Source: Ectobius pallidus (Eukaryota; Arthropoda; Insecta; Blattodea; Ectobiidae). Taken from it: 64,000 nt of DNA. This document shows positions 44,075 through 54,965 of this stretch, in pieces (positions within the stretch are counted from its first letter, which is position 1; each line of letters opens with the position of its first letter). The translations under genes were made by a program, and so were the position numbers. Under the pieces are notes generated by a model. It worked only from the letters and a program-made list of their open reading frames with translations. It was not told where the DNA came from and did no database searches. The DNA lies in the NCBI GenBank assembly GCA_964059195.1, contig CAXKWD010000008.1:42089502-42153501 (forward strand), in the 5' to 3' direction.

Positions 44075-44386
44075 AATTTGTAAGTCTCCGTAACTGTATG
44101 GCCATTAACCTTCTAAAAGTGGTTTATTTAGCCCTAGTCGAATCCGTTATTCAGTGTGACATTATTGGATGAGGAAGCATTTCTAAAATTTTTCTACTCA
44201 ATTAACTTTATTAGAAGAACGCATAATCAAATTTTGTTTAAAAAAGTGACAGGACTAACCAGCAGAGCTTAATGTATTTAACATTAAGATAATTTATAGT
44301 CAAAATAATTTATCCCAAACAGAACATCAGGCAATCCTAAATTTTGTATGTACGTGCACTAGACTTTTTAATAAAAAAGTATTAAT
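44075..44386 (+). pseudogene. LINE C-terminal relic
   Basis: Reading across shifts gives KVVYLALVESVIQ and LTLLEERIIKFCLKK, like the region after the reverse transcriptase in jockey/CR1-type LINEs. Short and broken. Confidence 0.5.
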
Positions 44387-44397
44387 GTATAAAAGTT

Positions 44398-44709
44398 GAC
44401 CGCCGGCGTGGTCTTGTGGTTAGCGTTGCTGACTACAGATCTGTCGTCCCAGGTTTGATCCCCGGTACCTCCTCGGATTTTTGTGAGGTAGGTAGGTCTG
44501 GAACGGGGTGCAATCAGCCTCGTGATTCAAATTGAGGAGCTACTTGATAGAGAAATAGCGGCTCCGGTCATGGAAACCACCATTAACGACCGTGGGTGAC
44601 GGCATTCTGACATCATGCCCCCCCCCCCCCAATCCTGTCATCTGCCTGGGATAGATGACGCAGCGGTCGGGGGGTAGAACTTGTATCTTCAAGGATGTAG
44701 CGCCATGGA
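44398..44709 (+). mobile_element. tRNA-derived SINE, family S, full length
   Basis: An 11-bp duplication gtataaaagtt flanks it (44387-44397, 44710-44720). Head: ggcgtggtcttgtggttag (box A side) and ggtttgatcc (box B). Same family as 25008-25314. Confidence 0.88.
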
Positions 44710-46279
44710 GTATAAAAGTTAGCTTACATGCAGATTTCTTTTCTATTACACTCATCTCCTGAAAGTCTGGAACAAACAGTTGGCACATTTATTCCAGGAT
44801 TTTGTTTTATCTATCATATTACTGTAAATTAACACGGAATATCACAAATAGCTGTTTTCATATTGTACAACTCAGAACAGCAACTGTCGTGATAAACTTT
44901 TCTTGATCAGTCTGTTGTTTATTCTTTCAAACGACAAGCATTTTTTTTCACGCTGAGTCAGATGCAATGTTGATACTGCATCTATTTGTTCTCTCTCTGC
45001 CACAAACAATAAACTCGTTGATCCAAAAATGAATCCTGAAGCTTTGCTGATTACCGTAATTAATACGAGTGTGTTATTTTCTTAACATCGTCCTTCCTGC
45101 TTTCCTTCTCCCATTAATTATTAATTGATGTGTTCTTTACTTCTTTTTTAATGCTTTTTTAATTTTAATTTCATTGTTACTTAGTTTATTTTTCGTGCTG
45201 TTTCTGCTTATCAAGCAGAAAAACAGTTTGACCCAAAATCTCTAGAAGACAAAACAGCTTTGAATGAACATCAGTTGCTTTATCCTCAACTTTGTTATTA
45301 TTAGTACGGCAAGAACTTGATAATTTTGTGCATTTTTTATACCACTATTGAACGATAGCTCGAATATATGTAAATATGTATAATGCATTAAGTGATTAAA
45401 TAAGAGCAATTTTATGGAATTATTTTCCATTTTACGTTTTCAAGATTTGTATTATTATTATTATTTTTTATTCATTTTTTTCTTTTAGGTATTTGGTAAT
45501 TTCGGCGTATTGTAACTTCTTATAGTTTTTTATGAAGTGTTGTTCTCAATCAGCACCAATTGTTTCAGTGGAGTTACAGAGAAGCATATCCATATACAAT
45601 AAAAATCGTTACTTTCAGGCAAATGAAAATAATTTTATTTGAGAAACTCCGTCAATTCATATTTTCTGTATTCATGTTAAATTTCACAGATTCATGTATC
45701 CCAGTAGCAATTACTTACTTTATTAGCAACAAATTGAGTAATTTTATTGTAAATTAAATATAATGCTCTATCGTACATTAATTTGCTATATAAAATCAAC
45801 ACATCATTCCAGAAGGCTAATTATCAGTAATAAGGAATGATTTATTCATTTTTAAATATTTTAGGTCATAAATGTATTTTTTATTTTAATATTTTATATT
45901 TTTATGCATTGCCCTAGTTACTAGGCCTATATATTAGATTTCACATAAGGGCACGCAATAGATGGGACCAAAGTTCTTAAAGAAGGGAGCTGTATGCCAC
46001 TGTAGCACGCCAGAGGGAGCTGTAAGCCACTGTAGCACGCTAGAGCGCCTGTGGCAACCACAAGTGGCTGCCGTGTGCGCCAAAACTCGACCACCGGTGG
46101 CGGCCACTTGCTGCGAGAACGAGCGTCTCCCCCAGCGTGTGGCTGACACTGGCGTCTGCAGTGGTCGTGTGTGCGGCAATTTTTTAATTCTCCATTTAAA
46201 CTCCATGTAAAAGCCCTTCACGCAGCTTGTGGTCGCCACCGGTGGCGACCACAAGTGGCTCCGTGTGCGGCAAGCCTTA

Positions 46280-47073
46280 AATGTGCAAGCTGTTAAACTG
46301 TATTACCACTTAGCTCATAAATTCACAGAAGAAATCATTATAAACTGAGAGCTCTTATTCAGTTGGTTTATGTTGATCCAAGGCCTCCTATCTTAATAAT
46401 ACAACCTACCGTGGCCAGGTAGGCAGATGGGCCCATGTCATGTCTTTTCTTGAGAATGAAATTACCACTTAGAGGAGTTCGGTTTGGAACCAAACAGGTA
46501 ATTATAGAAGCAGTACAGCAGTGTGTTCGAAGATTAATATTGGCTGTTTCTCTCAGTGCATCTCAAACTTCAAATTAATTAATATATATCTATATTCAGT
46601 ATAGATTACTAATATTTTCTTGAACAAATCTGAATGCAAAAGAATTAAAAATATTCAATTTTAATCTACTTAGGTCCATAAAATGTCCTTATTTAAAACA
46701 GCAAAAATATTGCAATAATTAAAGTTTGCCTAAGTTTATTTTCTTGACCTGTTAAATCTGAACAGATAACCTGACTATATTTTTATTTTTATTCGGTTAG
46801 TTTGTGGAGTGGATGCTGTATGGAGAGTATTCTGTATAATTATCAATAATTAGATAAGATCCCTAAATATTTTAAACCTGGTTGTGTTTTTGGGTGGTAC
46901 TTACCAGCTTCTTCCTTCAACCTAATATCTTGAATAATACAAACCTTTACAGAATGTGAGAAAGCTCATACAACATATTTTGCATAATTTGTTTTGTGTA
47001 GCCCAGGTATAAGTACTGAATGCTGTCACTTTTGCATTAATTGAGACTTAGCCTATTATTCTCCACTGAATAG
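46280..47073. other. Intronic DNA before exon B
   Basis: AT-rich; only the acceptor for the exon at 47074 is recognised. Confidence 0.45.
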
Positions 47074-47298
47074 GCTGTGAAATCAGAGCTGGAAGAGCAA
47101 GTTGCATCACTCGAAAAGGAACTGGAGGCAGCAACAGAAGCAGGTCTTGAACTGAACCATATGCTTTCAGACTTCCTTTCATCACAGAACAGTTCTGAGA
47201 CTGTTATGAAAAGTGTGGAACATTTACAGGAGCAGCTGGATTCTCAACAGACTACCATTACATCATTAACAGAATCATTGAATGTCAAGACATCTGAA
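47074..47298 (+). CDS. Coiled-coil protein gene, internal exon B
   Basis: 225 bp, 75 codons, phase 0 at both ends, with acceptor ...tag and donor gtatgt. It encodes strong heptads (ELEEQVASLEKELEAATEAG, then LELNHMLSDFLSSQ, SVEHLQEQLDSQQ). The AGLELNHMLSDFLSSQ part is the most distinctive piece and the best query for naming the gene. It carries on from exon A by phase and style, with exon C next after 2.5 kb. Confidence 0.8.
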
Positions 47299-47360
47299 GT
47301 ATGTTTTCATATTTTTTAACCTGAATATTTATTTCTGCATTTTAAAGTGTAAGTTATAAC

Positions 47361-49532
47361 CAGTGCTTTTTGTGATGGCATGCAATGGTATGCATTACCA
47401 GTACTTTTTAAGAAATAAAATTTGGATATAACTCAGAATATTTCTATCACAATTCTCATCAAATTATGTTTTACTTAAAATCAAACTTGTTTGTTGGTTT
47501 TGTTAGATTTCTGCATACATAATGGCCTACATATGAGCACGTGATAGTTTATGTAAATTGCCGTGTCTATTGGACTGCAAGAGAGTTGGGAATGGGTTTT
47601 TTCAGCCCTCAACAAACTGCTCTTGTGGTTCACAAGTAGAGAAGTGAAATGAGTGATATAAGTAGTGAACCCCCCCCTCCTTACAGGTTAGGTTAGGTCA
47701 GGTAAGGTTAAGGTCCCCTTTTACCTGTAACTTGTTTGTCCAAGGAAGCTCACAAAGGTCTGAAGAAACAGGATCCCATCCTCGGACCGGAGCTGGAACA
47801 GGCCACTGTGCAGAAGAGTCTCCTCACGCTCCCGATTAGCACAGGCCTTCTGTGGAAGCTGCCCTTAGATGATATATACAGTAGAAAATCCATCCCAGAG
47901 GGAGCAAGAAAAAGGACAAATGGATAGAAGGTCGGGAGAACAATAGCTTGCGGATTCATAACAACATGAATCTGCAAGCTAAACTGAATAGAAACAGTGG
48001 AAGAATTTAAGAAATATTTACTAATGAAATTAGGCCTAAACAACCAGAAGGATAAAATGTTTAAGTTAAAAATACTTTAAAATAGATAGAATATTACAAT
48101 AACAAATTATATACACTGTGGGTATTTTATTACCTAAAACACTTTGTTAACGATAAAATAATAATATTTAATTGTTTTCATCTTTGAAATTCATTTTAGA
48201 GTTAAAATGGGGATCCCCTGAATCAATAAATTATAAACACACATATTCTAATAATGCATATGGGTGGCCTACCAATTTTGAATTTAAAGTAAAAAGCTTA
48301 ACATGTAAGAAACACATTTTCATTTGCCACCCAAAATGAAAATGGAGCTCACGTCTCGTCATGGCGTCTGTAGGAATCAGGGAGCCAAAATTAAAGCAAA
48401 CTGCACACTGAAATCAGGTAAAGCGACACAAAGAGAGAAAACAATAAGAAAATTACACAGGACAATATTATTTTTACATTGTGACTAGAAAACAAAAAGG
48501 GGGACTAAATATGAAAGCATCAAAGTAATAACAGACCCGCCCCAAATTAAACTCACATAATTGCACGTAGTAAGAAGGAAAACAAAACCAGATTACATTA
48601 CATTATTTTATAATATTATGGGGAGACAAAACCAAATTATGATTTCAAGACATAGCCTACTTAATGTGCAAAGGAATCGCTTACCTTCATTCAATGGCAA
48701 GATAAATTATAGAGTACAACAAACCGATCCATTTTTAGGAGCACCACAATTCCATTGCCTGTGTTCGCCATGACGATAACTCTCCGAACCGGCGTTACAA
48801 GCCAAGCCAAACAGGGTCTTCATGTCTGAAGGCAAGACACGGCAGCAATAGTCACATGATGAAATACCACCAATACAGAAGCCGGATCACCTTACATCTT
48901 AGCAGATGACTAATTAAATAGTTCATTAGAATACTGGATATTCCCGGGCTATTGTGTTGACAAATGGCAAACATTTATACAATTTGCTATGAAAAAAAAA
49001 TATGCCAACTCACTCAGCTGAGTACAGACCACGTCGACAGAGGAGTACCGGCCAAACTCGCGAGATGGAAGCAACACACGTCTCTGGCTGGAAATGCTGG
49101 GTTTGGCAGACAGATGGCGTGAAGTGCGAGGTCAGAGCAGTTAGAGGAGAGTAGTACAGAGAGCCGTCGCTAGATGCCACTAAGCGCTGGTTTTCAGTTC
49201 ACAATAGCAGACAATATTTACCTTTGTGTTTTAAATATCCGCTCAGTAGGCATAATTATTTTGTATTAGTGCACAATAAGAGAAAGCATGATGATGTTTT
49301 TGAAGTATCTCATAAACCTGCAAACAGAGAATAAAATTAATCTGAACAGTACGTCGCAAGTACCAGTAATTTTACTGCAATTCAGGTGAAAAACAGTTCT
49401 GGCCATGATAGGCCCAATTGTTTGACATTAACTCAGAAAAATAACTTGGGAGAAGCGTGGGAGCTCCCATGAGATTTAGTTTAAAAGTTTCTGTGAGTAC
49501 CGCCATCTTTTTTGTTAGAAAAAAAAGCACTG
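47361..49532. mobile_element. hAT element in the intron after exon B
   Basis: The ends cagtgctttttg and its inverse (aaaaaagcactg) are flanked by the 8-bp duplication gttataac (47353-47360, 49533-49540; itself a palindrome). About 2.2 kb, with no recognisable transposase. It begins only 62 bp after the exon. A short TTAGG-like run (ggttaggttaggt, near 47685) is inside. Confidence 0.8.
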
Positions 49533-49776
49533 GTTATAACAGTGAGTGAAAGTACATCTAGTACATTTTGAAGAATTAAACTAGTTTATCTAGAAGATAT
49601 ATTCTGACCAGTGGAATTCATTAAGTAAAAGCTGACAAATAATTAAATTTAATAATTAATTAATTGTTTATTCAAATGAGTAAATAAATTGAATTGTTTT
49701 TGTTTGAATTCCGCAAATGTTGCATTCAATCTTCATTGTTTGCAATAAATGTAATATTACTATCTTTGTCCTGTAG

Positions 49777-49848
49777 AATGAAAATCTACAAGCTGAACTG
49801 AATTTGGCATTAGAGAAGATTATTTCTCTGGAAGAAAATGTATTGAAG
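49777..49848 (+). CDS. Coiled-coil protein gene, internal exon C
   Basis: 72 bp, 24 codons, phase 0 at both ends, with acceptor ctgtag and donor gtaagt. It encodes ENLQAELNLALEKIISLEEN, a coiled coil continuing exon B in frame. Confidence 0.78.
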
Positions 49849-49949
49849 GTAAGTGGTAATGTTTTTAGCATTATCATTAATAAGACAGTACTTGTTTTAA
49901 TATTATTTTCTTATACACTTTATATCACTGAATGTTTTCATTGTTACAG

Positions 49950-50045
49950 GTTAATGAAACTGTGTTGAATGTGCAGTCAGAAAAATCAAAGGTAGAGGAA
50001 GAATTATTAGTGAATAGGAAAGTGTTTGAAATTGAACTCGAAGAG
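49950..50045 (+). CDS. Coiled-coil protein gene, internal exon D
   Basis: 96 bp, 32 codons, phase 0, after a 101-bp intron, with acceptor ttgttacag and donor gtttgt. It encodes VNETVLNVQSEKSKVEEELL and continues to IELEE. No later exon was found up to 64000, so the gene probably continues beyond the window. Confidence 0.78.
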
Positions 50046-50810
50046 GTTTGTATAAGATTCTTAATTTTTTGTTTAACTACTTTGAAATATTTGATGGTAA
50101 GGTGTTTAAGATACTCTTGTGCAGGTCTGATCTAACATGGTAATGGGGAGAGGGAGAAACTGTATGGACCAGGTGGTGTTCATTTTTCAATAACTGCCAT
50201 GAGATCCTTGGTGATTTGCTGGTAACACTATAGTGATGGACCTTGTGGTCATCTGTCAGGTTCTTAGGTATTCATCGGACACTGAATTTATGAATTTTCA
50301 GTTTCACACAATATTGTGCACCACACTATATAAATGTAATTCTTCAGATAAGGTTCCTGGATGAAACTGCTGAAACCACTGGAGACATTACTATGGTCCA
50401 TACAGTCTTGCGTATATTTATGCCACACATGTCACTGTAAATTTTACTCTGGTTATGTCCTTTATCCCACAAAAAGTGCAACACCAGACTGCTCTTCACA
50501 AGTGGATGACAGTAGCATGCACACCATTTTTGCTATGTAGTTCACACTTCTCTCGCTAGAGCTGCTCCTGAAACAAAAATTGGTCTGTAGCACAAACTTC
50601 ACACTATATTTCAATGAATTTTCAACATTCTAGCCACAATACCAATGCAGAAAGAAATTATTGTGCGTTACCTTCCTATCCATCCTTGTACTTAGATGAT
50701 TTCAGAGATAGATATATAAGACTTTTGTTATTTAATTAGTTTCAAACTGTTGTCCTTGTGTTCTATAATACCAGTAATTAAGAAGCAATTTTAGAAATGT
50801 TATATACATG
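50046..50810. other. Intronic DNA, nothing recognised
   Basis: No element ends or coding motifs found. Confidence 0.4.
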
Positions 50811-50812
50811 TA

Positions 50813-51552
50813 CAGTCGGTCAAATAAAAAATGTCGGGACTCGTATGCAGTTAAAATTAAAGTTTTTACGCATTAGTTCACAAGTTTCCTATAAAAAACA
50901 TAAAATACAGATCATTCTCGAACATATGAGGCCATGCGACAGGAGGGAAAAAATGAACAACGCGGAAAACACAACACACGATATTCAACTTAATGTATTA
51001 TCATAATTCATTTTGCTTTGTGTCATCGCCACATACAAATGTTAAAGTGAGAGAAAGTGTAGTTAGGGCTGTAATTGACCTGCATTTTTCGGCCGCTGAA
51101 GCAGCGAGAAGGTTCCATATTTATGAAAGAGCAGCTCATAGGTGGGAAATTCACTATAATGCGACCGGAAGTTTTCATAGGAAACGTGGATCTGGCCAGC
51201 CGCGTATTTCGATGCTAGATTGGTTGCAGAAGTTGAGCGTAAGTTATTGATTTTGCACTACAAGTACCGGTATTATTAAATAAAATCTTTAAAAAATGCT
51301 CCTTGAATAAACATATTCCTCGTGAATTAATATTATAAGAACTTCCATGCAAGAATATGGCGGATTTGAGGCATATAGCCACAGCCTTCTATACATGTTT
51401 GTTTTGGAACAAAACTGACTAAATAATCAATAAAATACATGGACAGACAAGAGGGAGGTGTGAACCTAACCTTAAGTCTTCCTGTACATGCACATATGCT
51501 CGTTCGTGATACTTTATGAAATACCGCCCGACGTTTTTTATTTGACCGACTG
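50813..51552 (+). mobile_element. Tc1/mariner-type element, internally deleted
   Basis: The inverted ends cagtcggtcaaataaaaaa are flanked by TA (50811-50812, 51553-51554). It keeps an N-terminal transposase fragment. Confidence 0.88.
51030..51236 (+). pseudogene. Tc1-type transposase DNA-binding domain fragment
   Basis: VVRAVIDLHFSAAEAARRF then HRWEIHYNATGSFHRKRGSG and QPRIS read as the helix-turn-helix plus GRPR-like hook (here GQPR) of Tc1-family transposases. The DDE catalytic domain is absent. Confidence 0.75.
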
Positions 51553-51554
51553 TA

Positions 51555-51971
51555 CATCCCCCACCCCTACATCAACAATTTTCATCAGCTAGCCAATACA
51601 CTTATTTGTTGGCCTCAACCTTATTTTCAAAATATTTTACTATTTGTTGTTTTTTATGTTTTTTCTTCAAGACCTTGAGTTCGAAGCTGGATATGTCATC
51701 ACAATGAAGTAGTACAGTGTTTTGACTTAAATGGAATTCCTTGTTGTGGTTGTGATGTTTAATTGTTGCAGCAAGCCTAAATCCAGTCCATATTGAGAAC
51801 TAATGTCTCAGTACATCCATTCTTTATGCCTAACATATTGAGAAAGACCCCAACATTCCTTTTCTGAACACAAACAAAAACATATTGAAGCAATTATTCC
51901 ATCATATCCTGGATGGTTACTTTGACATAAGATAGTGACATCAGAGAGAGAAAAAATCTTCCTTACAGTCC
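51555..51971. other. Intronic DNA, nothing recognised
   Basis: AT-rich, no motif. Confidence 0.4.
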
Positions 51972-51974
51972 CTA

Positions 51975-52395
51975 TAGCCCAGTGGTTGGGGTGTTGAATT
52001 CGGAATGAATTAGGGGAAAGCTGGAAATTGTTTTAATCCCTTCAGTTTAGGTCTGTAATGAACATACTAAGTTTTCCCCCTCCTGCTAGGTGAGCTTTAG
52101 CTGTAGCGTAGTGATTTATAGTCGGAAAACAAGTTTTTTTAAACTAACATAACAATATCTCAAAAACAATCAATGCTATCAAAACCATTGACCTTACAAA
52201 TGTTGTAGAGCTTGAAATTCTGAATAAAATGAGTACCCATACTTAATACTTTCGTTGAAAATTAAGGTCACAACTCTTTTTTAAAGTTTTGCTTAAATTG
52301 CTTATCATGCGTTTCGAGCCAGAAGATACCATGTTACCAGTCCACCTTGCGCCCTATTATATTGTTTGTGTATATATAATGATATATAACCATAT
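51975..52395. repeat. Left TIR of element 2
   Basis: Inverted partner of 57680-58087. Shared words include ggtgagctttagctgtag, catgcgtttcgagccagaag and ccagtccaccttgcg. Confidence 0.85.
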
Positions 52396-52928
52396 ATCAT
52401 TATATATTTAATTTACTGAGACCTTCATGATGTTTCCGTCATTATTTCAGGCCTTTATTGTGGATATTTTGAGAAAAACAGAGCTGAAATGATATTACTT
52501 AGGTACATACATTAAAGAAGTGCTTACGTCAATTTAATTTTTTTTGTGTGTGTTTAAGGTGTATTATAAACATCAATGTCATTGTGCTTCACAACAAAAC
52601 CTTCTTTTTGAAACTTCACACATAACATAACTTACTTATAAGCTGTTGCTTGTTCTTATCATTTGATAGAAACTTCTCTTGAGATATAGGAGCTGTCATA
52701 GACCCGTCAAACATAACATAACCACCTACACAGATATATAGAGATAGATCGGCAATGGTGTATGCTTTACTATTGGCGGCAGTGAAGCCACGCTGATGCA
52801 CGGACCGCCATATTACTACACTGTAGCAGCTTATCGAGTACAAGCCACAATAGCGTTACAGCGATGTGAATTTTAGCATTTTAGCTAATAATGTAATTGG
52901 ACTGAGGAGTATAAATACTTTTTCTAAA

Positions 52929-53013
52929 ATGGTGAATACCTGTGTGGTATTCGGGTGTAATTTTTCTTACTACGGCAGAAAGAAACAAGGAAAGGACACG
53001 TTTCAATATATTC
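52929..53013 (+). CDS. THAP-like first exon
   Basis: ATG at 52929 opens MVNTCVVFGCNFSYYGRKKQ, then GKDTFQYI and a gtaagta donor at 53014. Met-x3-Cys-x4-Cys followed by a basic patch and a KDTFQY segment fits the start of a THAP zinc finger (C2CH); the rest of the domain would be in a later exon, which I did not find. It lies inside element 2 on the opposite strand to the nuclease gene, in a position that could be a second element gene or a captured host exon. Downstream exons may have been displaced by the hAT-like insertion. Confidence 0.35.
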
Positions 53014-53044
53014 GTAAGTAGGCCTTTCATTATTATTGTTAGCC

Positions 53045-54342
53045 CAGGGGTGCCCACGGGGGGGGGGGGGGTTAAGACGCAGACTGCGTCATTGAAATTT
53101 CTGGGGGGGGGGGGGGCAAAATATTATCATTTATGAATTTTCTGGGAGGATGAAAATTGTTGCAAAATTATAGTTTTATATGTTAAAAATAAACACAGTC
53201 AAGTTCTATAACTTCAAAAGGTCTCTTCTAATTCTTTATAAAGATAAAGATGAAGAATTTCGACAGCCACGGGCGCCCATACCCGGGGGCGGGGGGGGGG
53301 AGCGCAAGGAAAAAATGCATATTAATAATAATTATTATAGTCAGATGTTTTTCTTTTAAGACAATTATTTGAATTGCAGAAGTTTTACCAAATCAACAAC
53401 ATGGAAGCAGAATCCACAGTGGATTAGGAAAGGGGGGTTCAGGGGGTTTGGACCCCCAAAAGTCAAAACCTAAATTTCTATATTTGTATTTTAAAAAAAA
53501 TATTTAATTAAACAAGATTTGTAGGTGTGTCAAATATGATATAGCAGTTATTTTCTTTTCATAACATAATGAGTAGGCCTATTATGTCCACTGTTCCATG
53601 TGTTATTCAACTTTTCTTATAAATAGTAATAAGTATTATAACTTAGGTAACAATTTATTGTTTAAGTTGCCATGTCTTAGAGTATAGTAAACAAATTTGC
53701 TAACTAGTTTTTCAGTGTTAAAATAGCGTAAAATATAATTTTCATTAGTTCAACATTTAAAAATTTCCCGGGGGTGGACACCCGACTTAGGTAATATTTT
53801 GTTTACATTGGCATGTCTTAGAGTATGGTAAACAAATTTCCTAACTAGTTTTTGAGTCCTAAAATAGCGTAAAATGTGATTTTCATTAGTTCAGTACTTA
53901 AAAATTTTCCGGGGGTGGACCCCCACTTAGGTAATGATTTCTTATTTACATTGGCATGTCTTCGAGTATGGTAAACAAATTTCCTAACTAGTTTTTCTGT
54001 GCTAAAATAGCGTAAAATGTGATTTTCATTAGTTGTCAATATTTAAAAAAAATTTTGGGGATGGACCCCCGACCCCCTTTTTGGGGGTATTCCAAACCCC
54101 CCCGGCACTTCCGAGCCTCCCCGCAATTATTTTATGGCTACGTCATTGTTGCACTTATTATATTATTAATATAACGTTACAAAGTGGCCCAAGAAGTTAA
54201 AGCGACAAAAAATTAATTAATTAAAAAATTGCCCCCCCCCCTAGAAAATATCATATGGGCGCCCTTGTCGACATCCAATTGGGTTGAGGGTGAGCAATGA
54301 AGTTTGGGGGTGAGTCATGACGTTTGGGGGTGGACACCTCTG
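53045..54342. mobile_element. hAT-like non-autonomous element with G-tracts
   Basis: The ends caggggtgcccac and its imperfect inverse (gtggacacctctg) are flanked by gttagcc on both sides (53038-53044, 54343-54349), a 7- or 8-bp duplication. It has poly-G runs at 53060-53075, 53102-53116 and about 53290, and a tandem repeat inside. Confidence 0.55.
53640..54085. repeat. Tandem repeat, 3 x ~142 bp
   Basis: The phrase catgtctt-gagtat-gtaaacaaatt recurs at 53671, 53812 and 53955, each time followed by ctaactagtttt and a ccgggggtgga-like G-rich end. Confidence 0.75.
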
Positions 54343-54609
54343 GTTAGCCATTTCATGCATTATACATGCTTTAGTTTCTAGGAATGTATTATATGGTTGT
54401 AAATAACCATAACCTAATATTGTTAACTATTTCATACACTGTAAATAGTCATATATTACTTTAGCATTTAGAAATTGCAAATAAACTTAACCTCAATTTA
54501 TGCGTATTTTTTGCATTGTAAATAATATTATGCTTTAGTTACGAGGAATGTTTTATATTTTTATAAATAACTGTAAGCATACATTGATAGCTATTTGTTG
54601 TATTATTCA

Positions 54610-54965
54610 TACTTCCTTAAGAGTTTTTTTTTAAATTTTGGATTTTTAATTTTTTTGGATTCTTTAAATTTTGAATTTTAGGATTTTTTATTTTTTGTAT
54701 TTTTTAAATTTTAGATTTTTTATTTTTTAAATTTTGGATATTTGGATTTTTTACTTTGGATTATTTTTTAAAAATTTGATTTTCTAAATTTTGTATCTTT
54801 GAATTTTTTAATTTTGGAGTTTTTGATTTTGGATGTTTTGGATATTTTTAATTTATTTTTATTTTTAAATTTCGGATTTTTAGACTTAAAATTTTGGATT
54901 TTCGATTTTTTAATTTGAATTCTTTTATTTTTTAAATTTTGGAATTTTCGGTTTTATTAAATTTT
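54610..54965. repeat. Low-complexity (ttttggattttt)n region
   Basis: About 350 bp of degenerate T-rich short repeats on the plus strand, non-coding. Confidence 0.8.

Larger units (their letters stand above)
43700..46276 (+). mobile_element. PIF/Harbinger-like element, gene lost
   Basis: The ~45-bp inverted ends begin ggcttgccgcacacggagcc and are flanked by the 3-bp duplication TTA (43697-43699, 46277-46279), typical of PIF/Harbinger. Each end contains a perfect 24-bp palindrome around GCCACCGGTGGC (left copy 43724-43747), and further copies of the CCACCGGTGG word occur inside. The interior holds a short LINE relic and a SINE but no DDE transposase. Confidence 0.8.
5676..47073 (+). other. ~41.4-kb intron filled with nested TEs
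   Basis: If the exons at 5481 and 47074 are consecutive, this whole stretch is one intron. I found no further exon-like phase-0 coiled-coil segment inside it; almost all recognisable sequence is transposon. A missed small exon would shorten it. Confidence 0.5.

Noticed and set aside
45934..46254. Overlapping frames at the right end of the Harbinger element
   Set aside because: They arise from the palindromic GC-rich TIR; no known protein.
47685..47715. Telomere-like TTAGG run
   Set aside because: Only two to three units, inside a hAT element; not a telomere or an interstitial telomeric array.
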